The translations under genes and the position numbers were made by a program. From NCBI GenBank assembly GCA_937927415.1, contig CALBDS010000032.1:70935-134934 (forward strand): DNA of 64,000 nt. The letters are read 5' to 3'. Each line of letters begins with the position of its first letter. Position 1 is the stretch's first letter. Shown piece after piece: positions 27,634-36,559 of the stretch. Source of the stretch: an uncultured Rhodospirillaceae bacterium (lineage in GTDB: Bacteria; Pseudomonadota; Alphaproteobacteria; Azospirillales; Azospirillaceae). The notes below the pieces were generated by a model. The model saw nothing but the letters and a program-made list of their open reading frames with translations. It had not been told where the DNA came from and did not search any database.

Positions 27634-29490
27634 ATGACTGCCCTCCAGCTTGACAAGGCCGCAGCCGGTGGGCTGGCTTTGCTGGACGCCTTGTCGTCCC
27701 CAGTATGGGTGTGCGATGGCGGTGGTTGCATCGTATGGTTGAACAGGGCAGGAGTTGACTTTCTCGATCTGCCCGACGCGGCGGCGGCCCGCCGTGTGCG
27801 TCTTCATTGCCCCCGCCCGGCGGCCGGGCGGGCGGAGGGGGAACTGTCCTTCGCCATCGACCGGGACGGACGCTCCGCCACCTTGACGGTGGAGGGGGTG
27901 GTGACGGTGGTGGAGGACGGGGGGGACCTGTGGCTGGTGGAGGCGCCGGCCGACACCGCCGCCCGGCAGGATGTGATCCGGCTGACCGAACAGTTGATCG
28001 CCCTGTCCTATGCCTATCCCGACATGCGGTTCGAACTGCGCGTGGACGGCACCATCCTGGATTTCGCCGCCGCCTGTCCGGCGGAACTGAACGTTCCCGC
28101 CGAACGCTTCCTCGAAGCCCGCGTGCAGGAGGTGCTGCCCGAACCGGCGGGTTCCCTGGTCGATGCGGCGCTGGGGCGGGTGGCGGCGGGGGAAACGGTG
28201 GTGGGGTTTGATTTCTCGCTGCCCGACCCGGCGGGCGGGGCGGGGGGCGAACGTTTCTTCGAAGCCCGGCTGGTGGCGCTCTACGACGGCCAGCGGATCA
28301 TGTGCAGCGTGCGCAACGTCACCGACCGCGTTCTGGCCGAGCGGGAGGCGCGCCGGATGCACGAACGGCTGATCGACGCCATCGAAAGCATCTCCGATGG
28401 TTTCGTGCTCTATGACGCCGACGACCGGCTGGTCTTGTGCAATTCCAAATACCGCGACCTGTTCGACGTCAGCCGGGAACTGGCGCAGCCGGGTACCCCC
28501 TTTGCCGATGTGCTGCGGGCCGGTGTGCGCCATGGGCTGTACGTTCTTTCCCCGACCCAGGACGAGGATTCCTGGATCGCCGAGCGCATCGCCCGCCACG
28601 AAACCCCCGGCGAACCGTTCGAGGTGGAACTGGCCGATGGGCGTTGGGTGCGGGTGCAGGAACGCCGCACCAGCGAGGGCGGGGTGGTCGGTGTGCGCAC
28701 CGAGATCACCGACCTGAAACGCCGGGAAGCCCAGCTTCGCGCCGCCCGAGATGAGGCGGAGCGGGCCAACGCCGGCAAATCCGATTACGTCCACCATCTG
28801 AGCCACGAGCTGCGCACGCCGCTGAACGCGGTGATGGGCTTTGCCCAGATCGTCGCCGACGAGATGATGGGGCCGCTGGGCAATCCCCGTTACCGCGACT
28901 ATGCCGGGCAGATCGCTTCGGCTGGCGCCTATATGCTGAACCTCATCAACAACCTGCTCGACCTTGCCAAGATCGAGGCGGGGCGGATGCCGTTGAACGA
29001 GGAGATGTGCGACCTGCACCTGCTGGTGGACATGACCTTTTCCATGCTGCACACCCGCGCCGACGAACGCGGGGTGCGGCTGGTGGCGGACTTGCCCGAC
29101 AACCTGCCGCCGCTGCTGGCCGACGTGTCGCAACTGCGCCAGATGTTGACCAATCTGGTGGGCAACGGCATCAAGTTCGCCCGCCCCCCGGCCGAGGTGG
29201 CGGAGGGGCCGCAGGTCCGCATTGCCGTGACGCTGGCGGACGACGGCACCCTGACCGTCACCGTGCGCGACAACGGCATCGGCATCGCGCCCGAGATGGT
29301 GCCGCGGGCGCTGGATGCCTTTGGTCAGGTGCACGACCGCACCGTGACGTCCGACCGCGGGTCGGGGCTGGGGCTGCCGCTGACCCGTGCGCTGGTGGAA
29401 CTGCACGGCGGGCGCTTCGCCATCGACAGCGCGCCGGGGGTGGGCACGGAAATCCGCCTGATCTTCCCGCGCGACCGGGTGATGGGGTAG
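27634..29490 (+). CDS. PAS-domain sensor histidine kinase
   Basis: 618 residues, no clear membrane helix. N-terminal PAS-like segment (SSPVWVCDGGGCIVWLNRAG), a middle PAS-like domain, then a PAS_7-type domain (IESISDGFVLYDADDRLVLCNSKYRDLF). The kinase core has H-box LSHELRTPLNAVMGFAQI (His391), N-box NLVGNGIKFA, DNGIGIAP and GSGLGLPLTRALVELHGG, all intact. It would be a cytoplasmic or membrane-associated redox/ligand sensor. ATG at 27634 is preferred over a GTG five codons upstream. A methyltransferase gene follows after 45 bp; no response regulator is adjacent. Confidence 0.9.
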   Translation: MTALQLDKAAAGGLALLDALSSPVWVCDGGGCIVWLNRAGVDFLDLPDAAAARRVRLHCPRPAAGRAEGELSFAIDRDGRSATLTVEGVVTVVEDGGDLWLVEAPADTAARQDVIRLTEQLIALSYAYPDMRFELRVDGTILDFAAACPAELNVPAERFLEARVQEVLPEPAGSLVDAALGRVAAGETVVGFDFSLPDPAGGAGGERFFEARLVALYDGQRIMCSVRNVTDRVLAEREARRMHERLIDAIESISDGFVLYDADDRLVLCNSKYRDLFDVSRELAQPGTPFADVLRAGVRHGLYVLSPTQDEDSWIAERIARHETPGEPFEVELADGRWVRVQERRTSEGGVVGVRTEITDLKRREAQLRAARDEAERANAGKSDYVHHLSHELRTPLNAVMGFAQIVADEMMGPLGNPRYRDYAGQIASAGAYMLNLINNLLDLAKIEAGRMPLNEEMCDLHLLVDMTFSMLHTRADERGVRLVADLPDNLPPLLADVSQLRQMLTNLVGNGIKFARPPAEVAEGPQVRIAVTLADDGTLTVTVRDNGIGIAPEMVPRALDAFGQVHDRTVTSDRGSGLGLPLTRALVELHGGRFAIDSAPGVGTEIRLIFPRDRVMG

Positions 29491-29535
29491 GGTGGCGGCC
29501 GCCCATCCCGCCCAACAGCCCCGCCGGTTCCGCTC

Positions 29536-30777
29536 ATGAGCATCGACGATCTGCGCGCCCAGTACGAAGCCTATCCCTATCCCGCGCGCGACCCGAAGGA
29601 CGAGGCCAAGCGGCTGGTCACCGGCTCCCCCAGCCATCTGGACGAGGTGAACCATTTCGTGTTCGGCGGGCGGCTGGGGGCGGTGGGCCGTCCCCTGTCA
29701 GTGCTGGTGGCCGGCGGCGGCACCGGCGACGCCGCCATCATGATCGCCCAGCAGATGGCCGATGCCGGGCTGCCCGGCACCGTCACCTATCTGGACCTGT
29801 CCACCGCCTCCCGCGCGGTGGCGGAGGCGCGGGCGGCGGCCCGCGGGCTGACCAACCTGCGCTTCGTCACCGGCTCGCTGCTCGACGCCGCGGCGCTGGG
29901 AACCTTCGATTACATCGACTGCTGCGGGGTGCTGCACCATCTGGACGATCCGCCGGCGGGGCTGCGGGCGTTGGTGGCGGCACTGGCCCCCGGCGGCGGC
30001 ATGGGCATCATGGTTTATGCCCCCTATGGCCGCGAAGGGGTCTATCCGCTTCAGCAGGCGCTGCGCACCATCGGCCGGGATCTGCCGCCGGCCGAACAGG
30101 TGGCGCTGGCCCGCCGGCTGGTGACCCATCTGCCGCCCACCAACGGTCTGCGCCGCAACCCGTTCATGACCGATCACCGGGGACCGGACGCGGCCCTGTA
30201 CGACCTGCTGCTGCATTCCTGCGACCGCCCCTATACGGTGGAGGAACTGGCGGAACTGGCCGCTGCCGGGGGCATGACCATCACCGCGCTGGTGGACCCC
30301 ATGCGCTACGACCCCGCCCTGTGGGTGAAGGATCCGCGCATCCTGAAACGGCTGGACGGCCTGCCCTGGCTGGAGCGGGCCGCGTGGGCCGAGCGGGTGG
30401 CGGGGAGCCTGCCCAAGCACATCGCCTATCTGACCCGCCCCGCCGATGCCGCCCTGGCGGTGGCGGTGGCCGACGACCCGTCGGTGATCCCGGTGCTGCG
30501 CGACCTGGACGGCACGGCGATGGCCCGCGGCCTGACACCAGGGGCGATGATGGACGTGGATCTGGCGGGCATCACGGTGTCCCTGCCGCTGCCGCGTCTG
30601 GCCGGGCCGTTGCTGGCGCGCATCGACGGCCGAACCGACCTGGCCACTCTCCACACCCAAGTGCAGGAGGTTGCCGGATCGGTGCCGTGGGATACCTTCA
30701 AGAGCCAGTTCGACCAGTTGTTCAAGATCCTCAACGGCATCGGCAAACTGTACCTGCGCCGCTGTCTTTTATCTTAG
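29536..30777 (+). CDS. Class I SAM-dependent methyltransferase with extra C-terminal domain
   Basis: 413 residues. The N-terminal region contains QYEAYPYPARDP, a motif seen in methyltransferases attached to TPR proteins, then motif I VLVAGGGTGDAAI, YLDLSTASRAVAEARAA, and YIDCCGVLHHLDDP. These show a SAM-binding fold. The C-terminal about 170 residues (ending in LLARIDGRTDLATLHTQVQEV...) resemble a small winged-helix/PqqD-like or substrate-recognition module but cannot be named. The substrate is unknown. It follows the PAS kinase gene and is likely co-transcribed with it. Confidence 0.85.
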   Translation: MSIDDLRAQYEAYPYPARDPKDEAKRLVTGSPSHLDEVNHFVFGGRLGAVGRPLSVLVAGGGTGDAAIMIAQQMADAGLPGTVTYLDLSTASRAVAEARAAARGLTNLRFVTGSLLDAAALGTFDYIDCCGVLHHLDDPPAGLRALVAALAPGGGMGIMVYAPYGREGVYPLQQALRTIGRDLPPAEQVALARRLVTHLPPTNGLRRNPFMTDHRGPDAALYDLLLHSCDRPYTVEELAELAAAGGMTITALVDPMRYDPALWVKDPRILKRLDGLPWLERAAWAERVAGSLPKHIAYLTRPADAALAVAVADDPSVIPVLRDLDGTAMARGLTPGAMMDVDLAGITVSLPLPRLAGPLLARIDGRTDLATLHTQVQEVAGSVPWDTFKSQFDQLFKILNGIGKLYLRRCLLS

Positions 30778-30845
30778 CCCTCGCCGGGCGGGCGCATCCG
30801 CGCCCTTGGCCGCGGCCTCAATGGCCGCTCTAGATCAAAGGGATA

Positions 30846-30894
30846 CAAGGGCCTCCCGGCCCTTGTTGGGGGCGTCGGGGGCAAAGCCCCCGAC
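30846..30894. terminator. Two hairpins after the methyltransferase gene
   Basis: CAAGGGCC/GGCCCTTG (30846-30865) followed by TT, then GTCGGGGGC/GCCCCCGAC (30874-30894) with an AAA loop. They lie between the methyltransferase stop and the YkgJ-type gene; the second ends 16 bases before the ATG. They could end the upstream transcript or form a leader structure for the gene below. No long U-tract is present, so the terminator call is moderate. Confidence 0.45.
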
Positions 30895-30910
30895 ATCATG
30901 GAGGCACCCG

Positions 30911-31705
30911 ATGGCTGACACCCACTTCGGTTGCACGATCTGCGGCAAGTGCTGCCGCGACCTGCGCCTGCCTCTGTCGCTGGCAGAGGCCGACTCGTGG
31001 CTTGGCCGCGGCCACCGGGTCGAGGTGCTGTGCAAGGCGATTCCCTGGCCGGACGGACCGGCGTCCCAGGAGCCGCTGGCCCGCTACGAGGAAAGCCTGA
31101 GCGTCGCCGCATCCAGCGGTGCGCTGCCGGTGCGGATCGGCGTGATCCTGGCTGCCCCCCACGGTGATCCCCAAACCGGCGGCCCCTGCCCCAATCTGGG
31201 ACCGGACAGGCTGTGCAGCATCTACGACGACCGCCCGATGGTCTGCCGGATCTACCCGGCGGAGTTCAACCCCTTCATTCCCTTCGACCCCGCGGGCAAG
31301 CTGTGCCCGCCCGAGGCGTGGGCGCCCACCAACCCGGTGCGCTTCGCCGACGGCCAGCCGTTGGAATCGGACCTGTCCAGCCTGATCGCCCGCTACCGCG
31401 CCACGGCGGCGGCCGAGGCCGCGGCCAAGGCGGCGCTGTGCGCCCGGCTGGGCATCCGCGCGGCGGGTCTGTCCAACGAGGGTTTCGTGGTCCATCGCCC
31501 CGACCCGGACGCCCTGCGCCGGGCGGTGCGCGACGGCCTGGACGGGCGGGGCGGTGAAGCGGCGGTGGGCGGCTGGGAGATCGTCAGCAACCGCGCCTCC
31601 ACCCTGAACGCCCTGCGGGTGGTGCAGGCGTCGGCCATCGCGGCCCGGTCGGGCGGGACCGGGGGGGACGGCTGGCTCTACCTGGGCCTGTTCCCCGACG
31701 GATAA
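30911..31705 (+). CDS. YkgJ-type cysteine cluster protein
   Basis: 264 residues. The zinc- or iron-binding cysteine pattern of the YkgJ/CxxCxxCC family is visible: CTICGKCC at the N-terminus, GPCPNLGPDRLCSIYDDRPMVCRIYPAEF in the middle. The family is thought to bind a metal and sits near proteins whose modification or folding involves it, but a molecular role is not established. The C-terminal helical part is Ala-rich. Its stop is one base from the stop of convergent ccmB. Confidence 0.85.
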   Translation: MADTHFGCTICGKCCRDLRLPLSLAEADSWLGRGHRVEVLCKAIPWPDGPASQEPLARYEESLSVAASSGALPVRIGVILAAPHGDPQTGGPCPNLGPDRLCSIYDDRPMVCRIYPAEFNPFIPFDPAGKLCPPEAWAPTNPVRFADGQPLESDLSSLIARYRATAAAEAAAKAALCARLGIRAAGLSNEGFVVHRPDPDALRRAVRDGLDGRGGEAAVGGWEIVSNRASTLNALRVVQASAIAARSGGTGGDGWLYLGLFPDG

Positions 31706-31706
31706 G

Positions 31707-32372
31707 TTATTCCAACGCCTGCCGCAGGGCGGCGGCTCCGGCGAAGGGGGCCAGCGGCAGGGCGGCGGCCAGGATGCCGCCCAGCAGCAGCAGGTGCGGG
31801 CGCGGCGTCATCCCGGTGATGGCGGCGTCGATGGCCCCGGCGCCGAAGATCAGCACCGGAATGTACAGCGGTAGGATCAGCAGCGACAGCAGCACCCCCC
31901 CGCGCCGCGCCCCCAGCGTCAGACCGGCGCCGATGGCTCCGATCAGGCTGAGAATCGGGGTGCCCACCGCCAGCGTCAACACCAGCACGCCGAATCCCCC
32001 CGCTTCCATGTTCAGCAGCAGCGCCAGGATGGGGGCGGCGACGATCAACGGCACGCCGGTCACCAGCCAGTGGGCCAGCACCTTGGCCAGCACCACCGCT
32101 TCCAGCGGCAGGGGCGTGAGGGAGAGAAGCTCCAGCGAGCCGTCCTCGTAATCGTTCTGGAACAGCCGCTCCAGCGACAGGAGCGAGGCCAGGAGTGCGG
32201 CCACCCAGATCACGCCCGCGGCGATGCGGGCCAGGATGTTCGGTTCCGGCCCCACGCCGAACGGGAACAGCACCACGCACAGCACGAAGAACATCACGGC
32301 GATGGTGGCATCCGACCCCTGGCGCAGCGCCAGCCGCAGGTCGCGCATCACCAGGGTGCGAAAGCGGTTCAC
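31707..32372 (-). CDS. ccmB: Haem exporter protein CcmB
   Basis: 221 residues with six predicted membrane helices. Hallmarks: RDLRLALRQGSDATIAVMFFVL at the N-terminus and the conserved LASLLSLERLFQNDYEDGSLELLSLTPLPLEAVVLAKVLAHW. It forms the membrane part of the CcmAB transporter used in c-type cytochrome maturation. GTG start; overlaps ccmA by four bases. ccmC and the remaining ccm genes are not adjacent. Confidence 0.96.
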   Translation of the reverse strand: MNRFRTLVMRDLRLALRQGSDATIAVMFFVLCVVLFPFGVGPEPNILARIAAGVIWVAALLASLLSLERLFQNDYEDGSLELLSLTPLPLEAVVLAKVLAHWLVTGVPLIVAAPILALLLNMEAGGFGVLVLTLAVGTPILSLIGAIGAGLTLGARRGGVLLSLLILPLYIPVLIFGAGAIDAAITGMTPRPHLLLLGGILAAALPLAPFAGAAALRQALE

Positions 32373-33079
32373 GATGCCGTCTCCCTTGCGTGCGGGGTGT
32401 CGTCCCGGTCCCCGTCGTCCTCATCCCCATCATCGGAGCCGTCGTCGGGACCGGCGGGGGTGAAATCGTCCAGATGCAGCGTGCGCGCCCCGTCCATGGC
32501 GATGTCGGTGTGGGTGGACAGAACCACCATGCCGCCGCCCGCCCGGTGTTCGGCGATGATCTCTTCCAGCAGGCGCACCGCCGCGCGGTCCAGCGCCACC
32601 GTCGGTTCGTCCAGCAGCCACAGCCGGGCCGGGGCCGCCAGGATGCGCGCCAGATTGAGCCGCCGCTTCTGCCCCGCCGACAGATACCGCCCCGGCACGC
32701 CCGCGATGTGCGGCACGCCCAGCCGTTCCAGGGCGGCCCGGGCGCGCTGGGCGGGATCGTCGGCCCCGCCCAGGGCGGCCCAGAAGGCCAGATTCTCGGC
32801 GGCGGTCAGCACCGGCTTCACCGCGTCCTGGTGGCCGACGTAATGGGTGCGGCGGCGGTGGACGTCGGGATCTTCGGACAGGGCCGCATCCTCCCACGCC
32901 AGGGTGCCGCGGAACGGCTTCAGCAGCCCGGCCATGATGCGCAGCAGGCTGGATTTGCCCGACCCGTTCGGCCCCAGCAGCGTCAGCGCATCCCCCGGAG
33001 CAACGCGGAAGGTCAGGCCGGTGAACACCAGCCGCCCCCCGCGCAGGCACGTCAGTTCGGAACCGGCAAAGGCGGACAT
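32369..33079 (-). CDS. ccmA: Haem exporter ATP-binding protein CcmA
   Basis: 236 residues. Intact ABC ATPase motifs: Walker A LLGPNGSGKSS, signature LSAGQKRRLNLARI, Walker B LWLLDEPTVALD, and switch His in VVLSTHTD. The short size and the YVGHQDAVKPVLTAAENLAFW segment identify CcmA. The C-terminal tail is strikingly acidic (Asp-rich, about 25 residues: GPDDGSDDGDEDDGDRDD), which is not typical of CcmA and may be a lineage-specific extension. First gene of ccmA-ccmB. Confidence 0.95.
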   Translation of the reverse strand: MSAFAGSELTCLRGGRLVFTGLTFRVAPGDALTLLGPNGSGKSSLLRIMAGLLKPFRGTLAWEDAALSEDPDVHRRRTHYVGHQDAVKPVLTAAENLAFWAALGGADDPAQRARAALERLGVPHIAGVPGRYLSAGQKRRLNLARILAAPARLWLLDEPTVALDRAAVRLLEEIIAEHRAGGGMVVLSTHTDIAMDGARTLHLDDFTPAGPDDGSDDGDEDDGDRDDTPHARETAS

Positions 33080-33154
33080 GGGCGGGACCGCAGCCTCGAT
33101 GATGGGTGACAGGACGGTGTGCTATAGCACAGGCGGCGGGCGGGGAAAAAAGAA

Positions 33155-33188
33155 ACGGCCACCGCAGGGGGTTCTGCGCGGTGGCCGT
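33155..33188 (-). terminator. Intrinsic terminator downstream of the lipase gene
   Basis: Perfect 11-bp arms ACGGCCACCGC (33155-33165) and GCGGTGGCCGT (33178-33188). Read on the minus strand, the stem is followed by TTTCTTTTTTCC, a good U-tract. It sits after the lipase stop and before ccmA, so it should stop lipase transcription. A run of T on the other side would also let it work in the plus direction. Confidence 0.85.
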
Positions 33189-33350
33189 AAAAACCCAGCC
33201 GGGGTCTGGCTGGATGACGCCCCACGGACACCCTCGTCTGAGGTCTGGCGTCCGAGGCATCCCGTTACTGGTTTGTAAGATGCCGTTCTCTTATGTCCGG
33301 GGTACGTCGAGAAAATGGCGAAATTTTGATTTGTGGGCCTGCCGCCGGAC

Positions 33351-34436
33351 TCAGGACGTGTGCCCCGTATCGACGCTGGGCAGGGGATAGGGCGCGGTGT
33401 CCGGCAGGGCGCCGATCAGCGTGTGATAGACCGGCGGGAAGTGCTGGTATTCCAGTTGCTCCACCCACGACAGGGCACCCGTCTTGACCGCGCCCGGCAA
33501 CTCTACCGCCCCCCGCGACGGCTGGGCAAAGGGCGGAACGGTCCAGCCCAGCCCCTTGATGATGGTGGCCAGCCAGCCGGGGCAGGGTGCTCCCGCCGGA
33601 TTCTGGTGCGCCCACAATTGCAGGATGGCGTTGACGTTGCCATAGGCATAGGGAACCAGATCCATGCTGTTGGCCCAGATCCCGGCGTTGGTGAAGCCGG
33701 CGTCGAACACGCCGGACGCGAACAGGGTGTTGCCGGCGGTGGGCGGGGCGAAGGCCTGCGGCACGATGGTAGCACCGCTCAACTGTGCTGCCAGCCACGG
33801 CGCCAGAACGGTGGCGAGGCAGCCGCCCAGGCTGTGCCCGGTCACCACCACCGGCGTGCCGGGATTGGCCGCCAGATAGGTGGCGACACAGGCGGCGATG
33901 CCCATGCTTTCCTGCTGCCCGGCCATCACGGCGGAGAGCTTCGTCAGCGTCGCCAGCGCCGAACAGGTGCCTTGGGCGATCTTCGGCTCCACGGTCAGGG
34001 ACGGCAGCAGGCAATCGTGCTTCTGGGCATTGTTCCAACCGACCTGAATGAAATCGCCCAGATCCTGGAACAGTTGCTGCGCCAGCCCCAGACCGCCCGC
34101 ATAGATGTCGGTGCCGCGGGCGACCACGGCGGCGAACACCGGCGACCCTTCGGCATCCACATAATCGCAGACGTACAGCAGGTTGCTGTTGTCGGCATCC
34201 ACCACCGGCCCCCACACCATCCGCCACGACCCGGCGACCGTCTGCTGCGGGGCGCCGGTCTGGGGAAGCGGGGGCAGTTTGGCGATGGCCGCCGGAAGGT
34301 CGGTGCCCACCCTGGCAATCGCGGTCTTGGCCGAATCCGTATAGGCGATCGTCGCCAGCGCCAGATAGACAAGAGAATAATAAGCGTTCTGCGTGACGCT
34401 CTGCTGTGCCGACAGGCCCGCCGGTGAAAGAGCCAT
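33351..34436 (-). CDS. Class-3 lipase family protein
   Basis: 361 residues. The alpha/beta hydrolase nucleophile elbow is VVVTGHSLGGCLATVLA, the hallmark of lipase_3 proteins. The acid residue is plausible in NSMDLVPYAYG and the catalytic His in VYHTLIGAL. No signal peptide or membrane helix is seen, suggesting an intracellular or non-classically exported enzyme. Start ATG at 34436 has GGGAGG eight bases upstream. It stands alone, bordered by a terminator and by an A/T-rich intergenic region, which may hint at acquisition. Confidence 0.82.
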   Translation of the reverse strand: MALSPAGLSAQQSVTQNAYYSLVYLALATIAYTDSAKTAIARVGTDLPAAIAKLPPLPQTGAPQQTVAGSWRMVWGPVVDADNSNLLYVCDYVDAEGSPVFAAVVARGTDIYAGGLGLAQQLFQDLGDFIQVGWNNAQKHDCLLPSLTVEPKIAQGTCSALATLTKLSAVMAGQQESMGIAACVATYLAANPGTPVVVTGHSLGGCLATVLAPWLAAQLSGATIVPQAFAPPTAGNTLFASGVFDAGFTNAGIWANSMDLVPYAYGNVNAILQLWAHQNPAGAPCPGWLATIIKGLGWTVPPFAQPSRGAVELPGAVKTGALSWVEQLEYQHFPPVYHTLIGALPDTAPYPLPSVDTGHTS

Positions 34437-34851
34437 TCGCGTATCCTCCCGATCGTTTTTGTGTTCCGCCACGGTATCGGGGAAAACAGCAGGGCATCAA
34501 AACAATCGCTGATGGCGCCGCCGGATGGGAGAAAAAGCCGCAGCGGGTGTCAAAGAGTCCATACTGAGAATTGTATGTTTCTGGTAAAACCCGATGAAAA
34601 TCACGTATTGAGTGTACCGCGCCGGTGCAATGGGGTTGTTTTCTTTCGTTATTTCGGACGAATCGGAGGTTTCGATGAATAATTTAAGCAATATTTGTAT
34701 TGTTGCGCAAGGATGACCTATTTCCCCGCCGCTCCGGCCGGACAGACGGCGTAGCGGCGGGCGGGCGGACAAAAAAGATCCACAAATTCCGTGTTGCGAT
34801 GCACACAGGCGGCAGGCATTCATGACCGCCTTCAGGCTATGGGGATGGGGT
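34437..34851. other. Gene-poor A/T-rich stretch between lipase and transporter genes
   Basis: About 415 bp between divergent genes, noticeably richer in A/T than its surroundings (for example ATAATTTAAGCAATATTTGT near 34680). It must contain the lipase promoter on the minus strand and the transporter promoter on the plus strand. A possible 13-codon leader peptide is listed separately. I see no other supported gene. Confidence 0.55.
34675..34716 (+). CDS. Possible 13-residue leader peptide
   Basis: ATG preceded by CGGAGG with a four-base spacer, an excellent ribosome-binding site in a region otherwise lacking genes. It encodes MNNLSNICIVAQG then TGA. It lies about 135-175 bp upstream of the first AspT-type transporter start. 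Codons are A/T-rich (AAT, ATT, TTA), unlike neighbouring genes. It may be a regulatory leader or chance; nothing else supports translation. Confidence 0.25.
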   Translation: MNNLSNICIVAQG

Positions 34852-36522
34852 ATGCTCGAACTGTTCAACGGCCTGCCCGACGTGGCGCGCATCATGCTGG
34901 TGCTGAGCGTGGTCGCCATCACCGGCCTGGGGCTGGGGCACATCAAGGTGAAGGGAATCGGGCTTGGCATCGGCGGGGTGCTGTTCGCCGGGCTGGCGGC
35001 GGGGCATCTGGCGGCGATGGCCGGCATCACCTTCGACGCGCATGCGATGCATTTCGTCCGTGAATTCGGGCTGATCCTGTTCGTCTATACCATCGGCGTG
35101 CAGGTCGGCCCCGGCTTCTTCGCGGCGCTGAAGCGCCAGGGGCTGGGGCTGAACCTGATGGCGGCGGCCATCGTGGTGCTGGGCGGGGTGACGGCGGCGC
35201 TGATCCATCTGGTGATGGGGGTGCCGCTGCCGGCCATTCTGGGCGTGTTCTCCGGGGCGGTGACCAACACCCCGTCCCTGGGGGCGGCACAGGAAATCCT
35301 GGCGGCGGTGGGGGCGTCGGCGGACCAGCAGGTGCTGCCCAGCCTGGGCTATGCCGTGGCCTATCCCTTCGGCATCGCCGGCATCCTGATCGCCATGACC
35401 GTGGTGCGGGCGGTGTTCCGGCTGGACATCGGGCAGGAGGCGGCGGCCTTCGACCGCCAGCGGCGCGAACAGGTGGCGGCGCTGGAAAAGCTCGACGTCG
35501 CCATCCGCAACCCCGGCGTGATCGGCACCTCGCTGAAGGACATCCAGCTTTTCGGCGAGTTGGGGGTGGTGGCGTCCCGGCTGCTGCGCGGCGGGCAGCT
35601 GATGGTGCCCCATCCCGACACCCGCATCGCGGCGGGCGACGTGCTGCATCTGGTGGGGCCGCGCCCCAATCTGGAGCGGATGAAGCGTTTCCTGGGCCAG
35701 GAAGCCGACGTCACCCTGACCACCAAGGGCACGGATGTGCGCTGGGACCGGCTGGTGGTGACCAACGAGCATGTCCTGGGCAAGACCATCGCCCAGTTGG
35801 ACATGGCCGACGGCTATGATGTCGTCATCAGCCGCGTCAACCGCGCGGGCGTGGAACTGGTCCCCGCCCCGGCGCTGCATCTGCTGTTCGGCGACATCCT
35901 GACCGCCATCGGCAAGCCGGACGATCTGGCCCGCGCCGCGGCGGTGATCGGCAATTCCCAGCGGCGGCTGCAGCAGGTGGAATTCATCCCCGTGTTCATC
36001 GGCATCCTGCTGGGGATCATCATCGGCTCGATTCCGCTTTACCTGCCGGGGATGCCGGCGGCCATGAAGCTGGGGCTGGCCGGCGGGCCGCTGGTGGCGG
36101 CCATCGTGCTGGCCCGCATCGGCCACCTGGGGCCGCTGGTGTGGTTCATGCCGCCCGCCGCCAACCTGGCCCTGCGCGAAATCGGCATCGTGCTGTTCCT
36201 GGCGGTGGTGGGGGTGCTGTCGGGGGGCAAGTTCCTCGACACCCTGATCCACGGCGACGGGATGCTGTGGATGGTCTATGGCACCATCATCACCCTGGTG
36301 CCGTTGCTGCTGGTGGGGTTCTACGCGCGGGTGGTGGCGAAGCAGAACTATCTGACCATCTGCGGCCTGCTGTCGGGCAGCATGACCGACCCGCCGGCCC
36401 TGGCCTTTGCCAATGGTCTTAGCCCGTCGGAGGCGCCGGCGCTGGCCTATGCCACCGTTTACCCGCTGGTGATGTGCCTGCGCATCCTGGCGCCCCAGAT
36501 CCTGGTGCTGCTGTTGTGGTAG
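34852..36522 (+). CDS. AspT/YidE-type transporter (first of tandem pair)
   Basis: 556 residues, matching YidE/YbjL/AspT length. Two blocks of membrane helices flank two soluble TrkA-C (RCK_C) domains in the middle (VIGTSLKDIQLFGELGVVASRLLRGG... and VVTNEHVLGKTIAQLD...VGISRV-like). Conserved family segments include GIGLGIGGVLFAGLAAGH, FVYTIGVQVGPGFFAALK, FSGAVTNTPSLGAAQE and GSMTDPPALAFAN. The family covers aspartate:alanine exchangers and uncharacterised putative anion transporters, so substrate is open. ATG at 34852 fits family length; an ATG ten codons upstream has a GGCAGG site and is possible. Confidence 0.88.
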   Translation: MLELFNGLPDVARIMLVLSVVAITGLGLGHIKVKGIGLGIGGVLFAGLAAGHLAAMAGITFDAHAMHFVREFGLILFVYTIGVQVGPGFFAALKRQGLGLNLMAAAIVVLGGVTAALIHLVMGVPLPAILGVFSGAVTNTPSLGAAQEILAAVGASADQQVLPSLGYAVAYPFGIAGILIAMTVVRAVFRLDIGQEAAAFDRQRREQVAALEKLDVAIRNPGVIGTSLKDIQLFGELGVVASRLLRGGQLMVPHPDTRIAAGDVLHLVGPRPNLERMKRFLGQEADVTLTTKGTDVRWDRLVVTNEHVLGKTIAQLDMADGYDVVISRVNRAGVELVPAPALHLLFGDILTAIGKPDDLARAAAVIGNSQRRLQQVEFIPVFIGILLGIIIGSIPLYLPGMPAAMKLGLAGGPLVAAIVLARIGHLGPLVWFMPPAANLALREIGIVLFLAVVGVLSGGKFLDTLIHGDGMLWMVYGTIITLVPLLLVGFYARVVAKQNYLTICGLLSGSMTDPPALAFANGLSPSEAPALAYATVYPLVMCLRILAPQILVLLLW

Positions 36523-36559
36523 TGCCGCGTGCGTCGAGACGGCCAACCGGGAAGAGGCC

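Noticed and set aside
27100..29655. Minus-strand ORF through the gene-free region and antisense to the PAS kinase
   Set aside because: No recognisable protein features; antisense shadow.
31703..31709. One-base gap between convergent YkgJ-type and ccmB stops as evidence of an unusual overlap
   Set aside because: Close convergent ends are common in compact genomes.
34461..34682. Plus-strand ORF of 73 codons upstream of the transporter pair
   Set aside because: Unusual composition, no ribosome-binding site, overlaps the 5' side of the divergent lipase promoter region.
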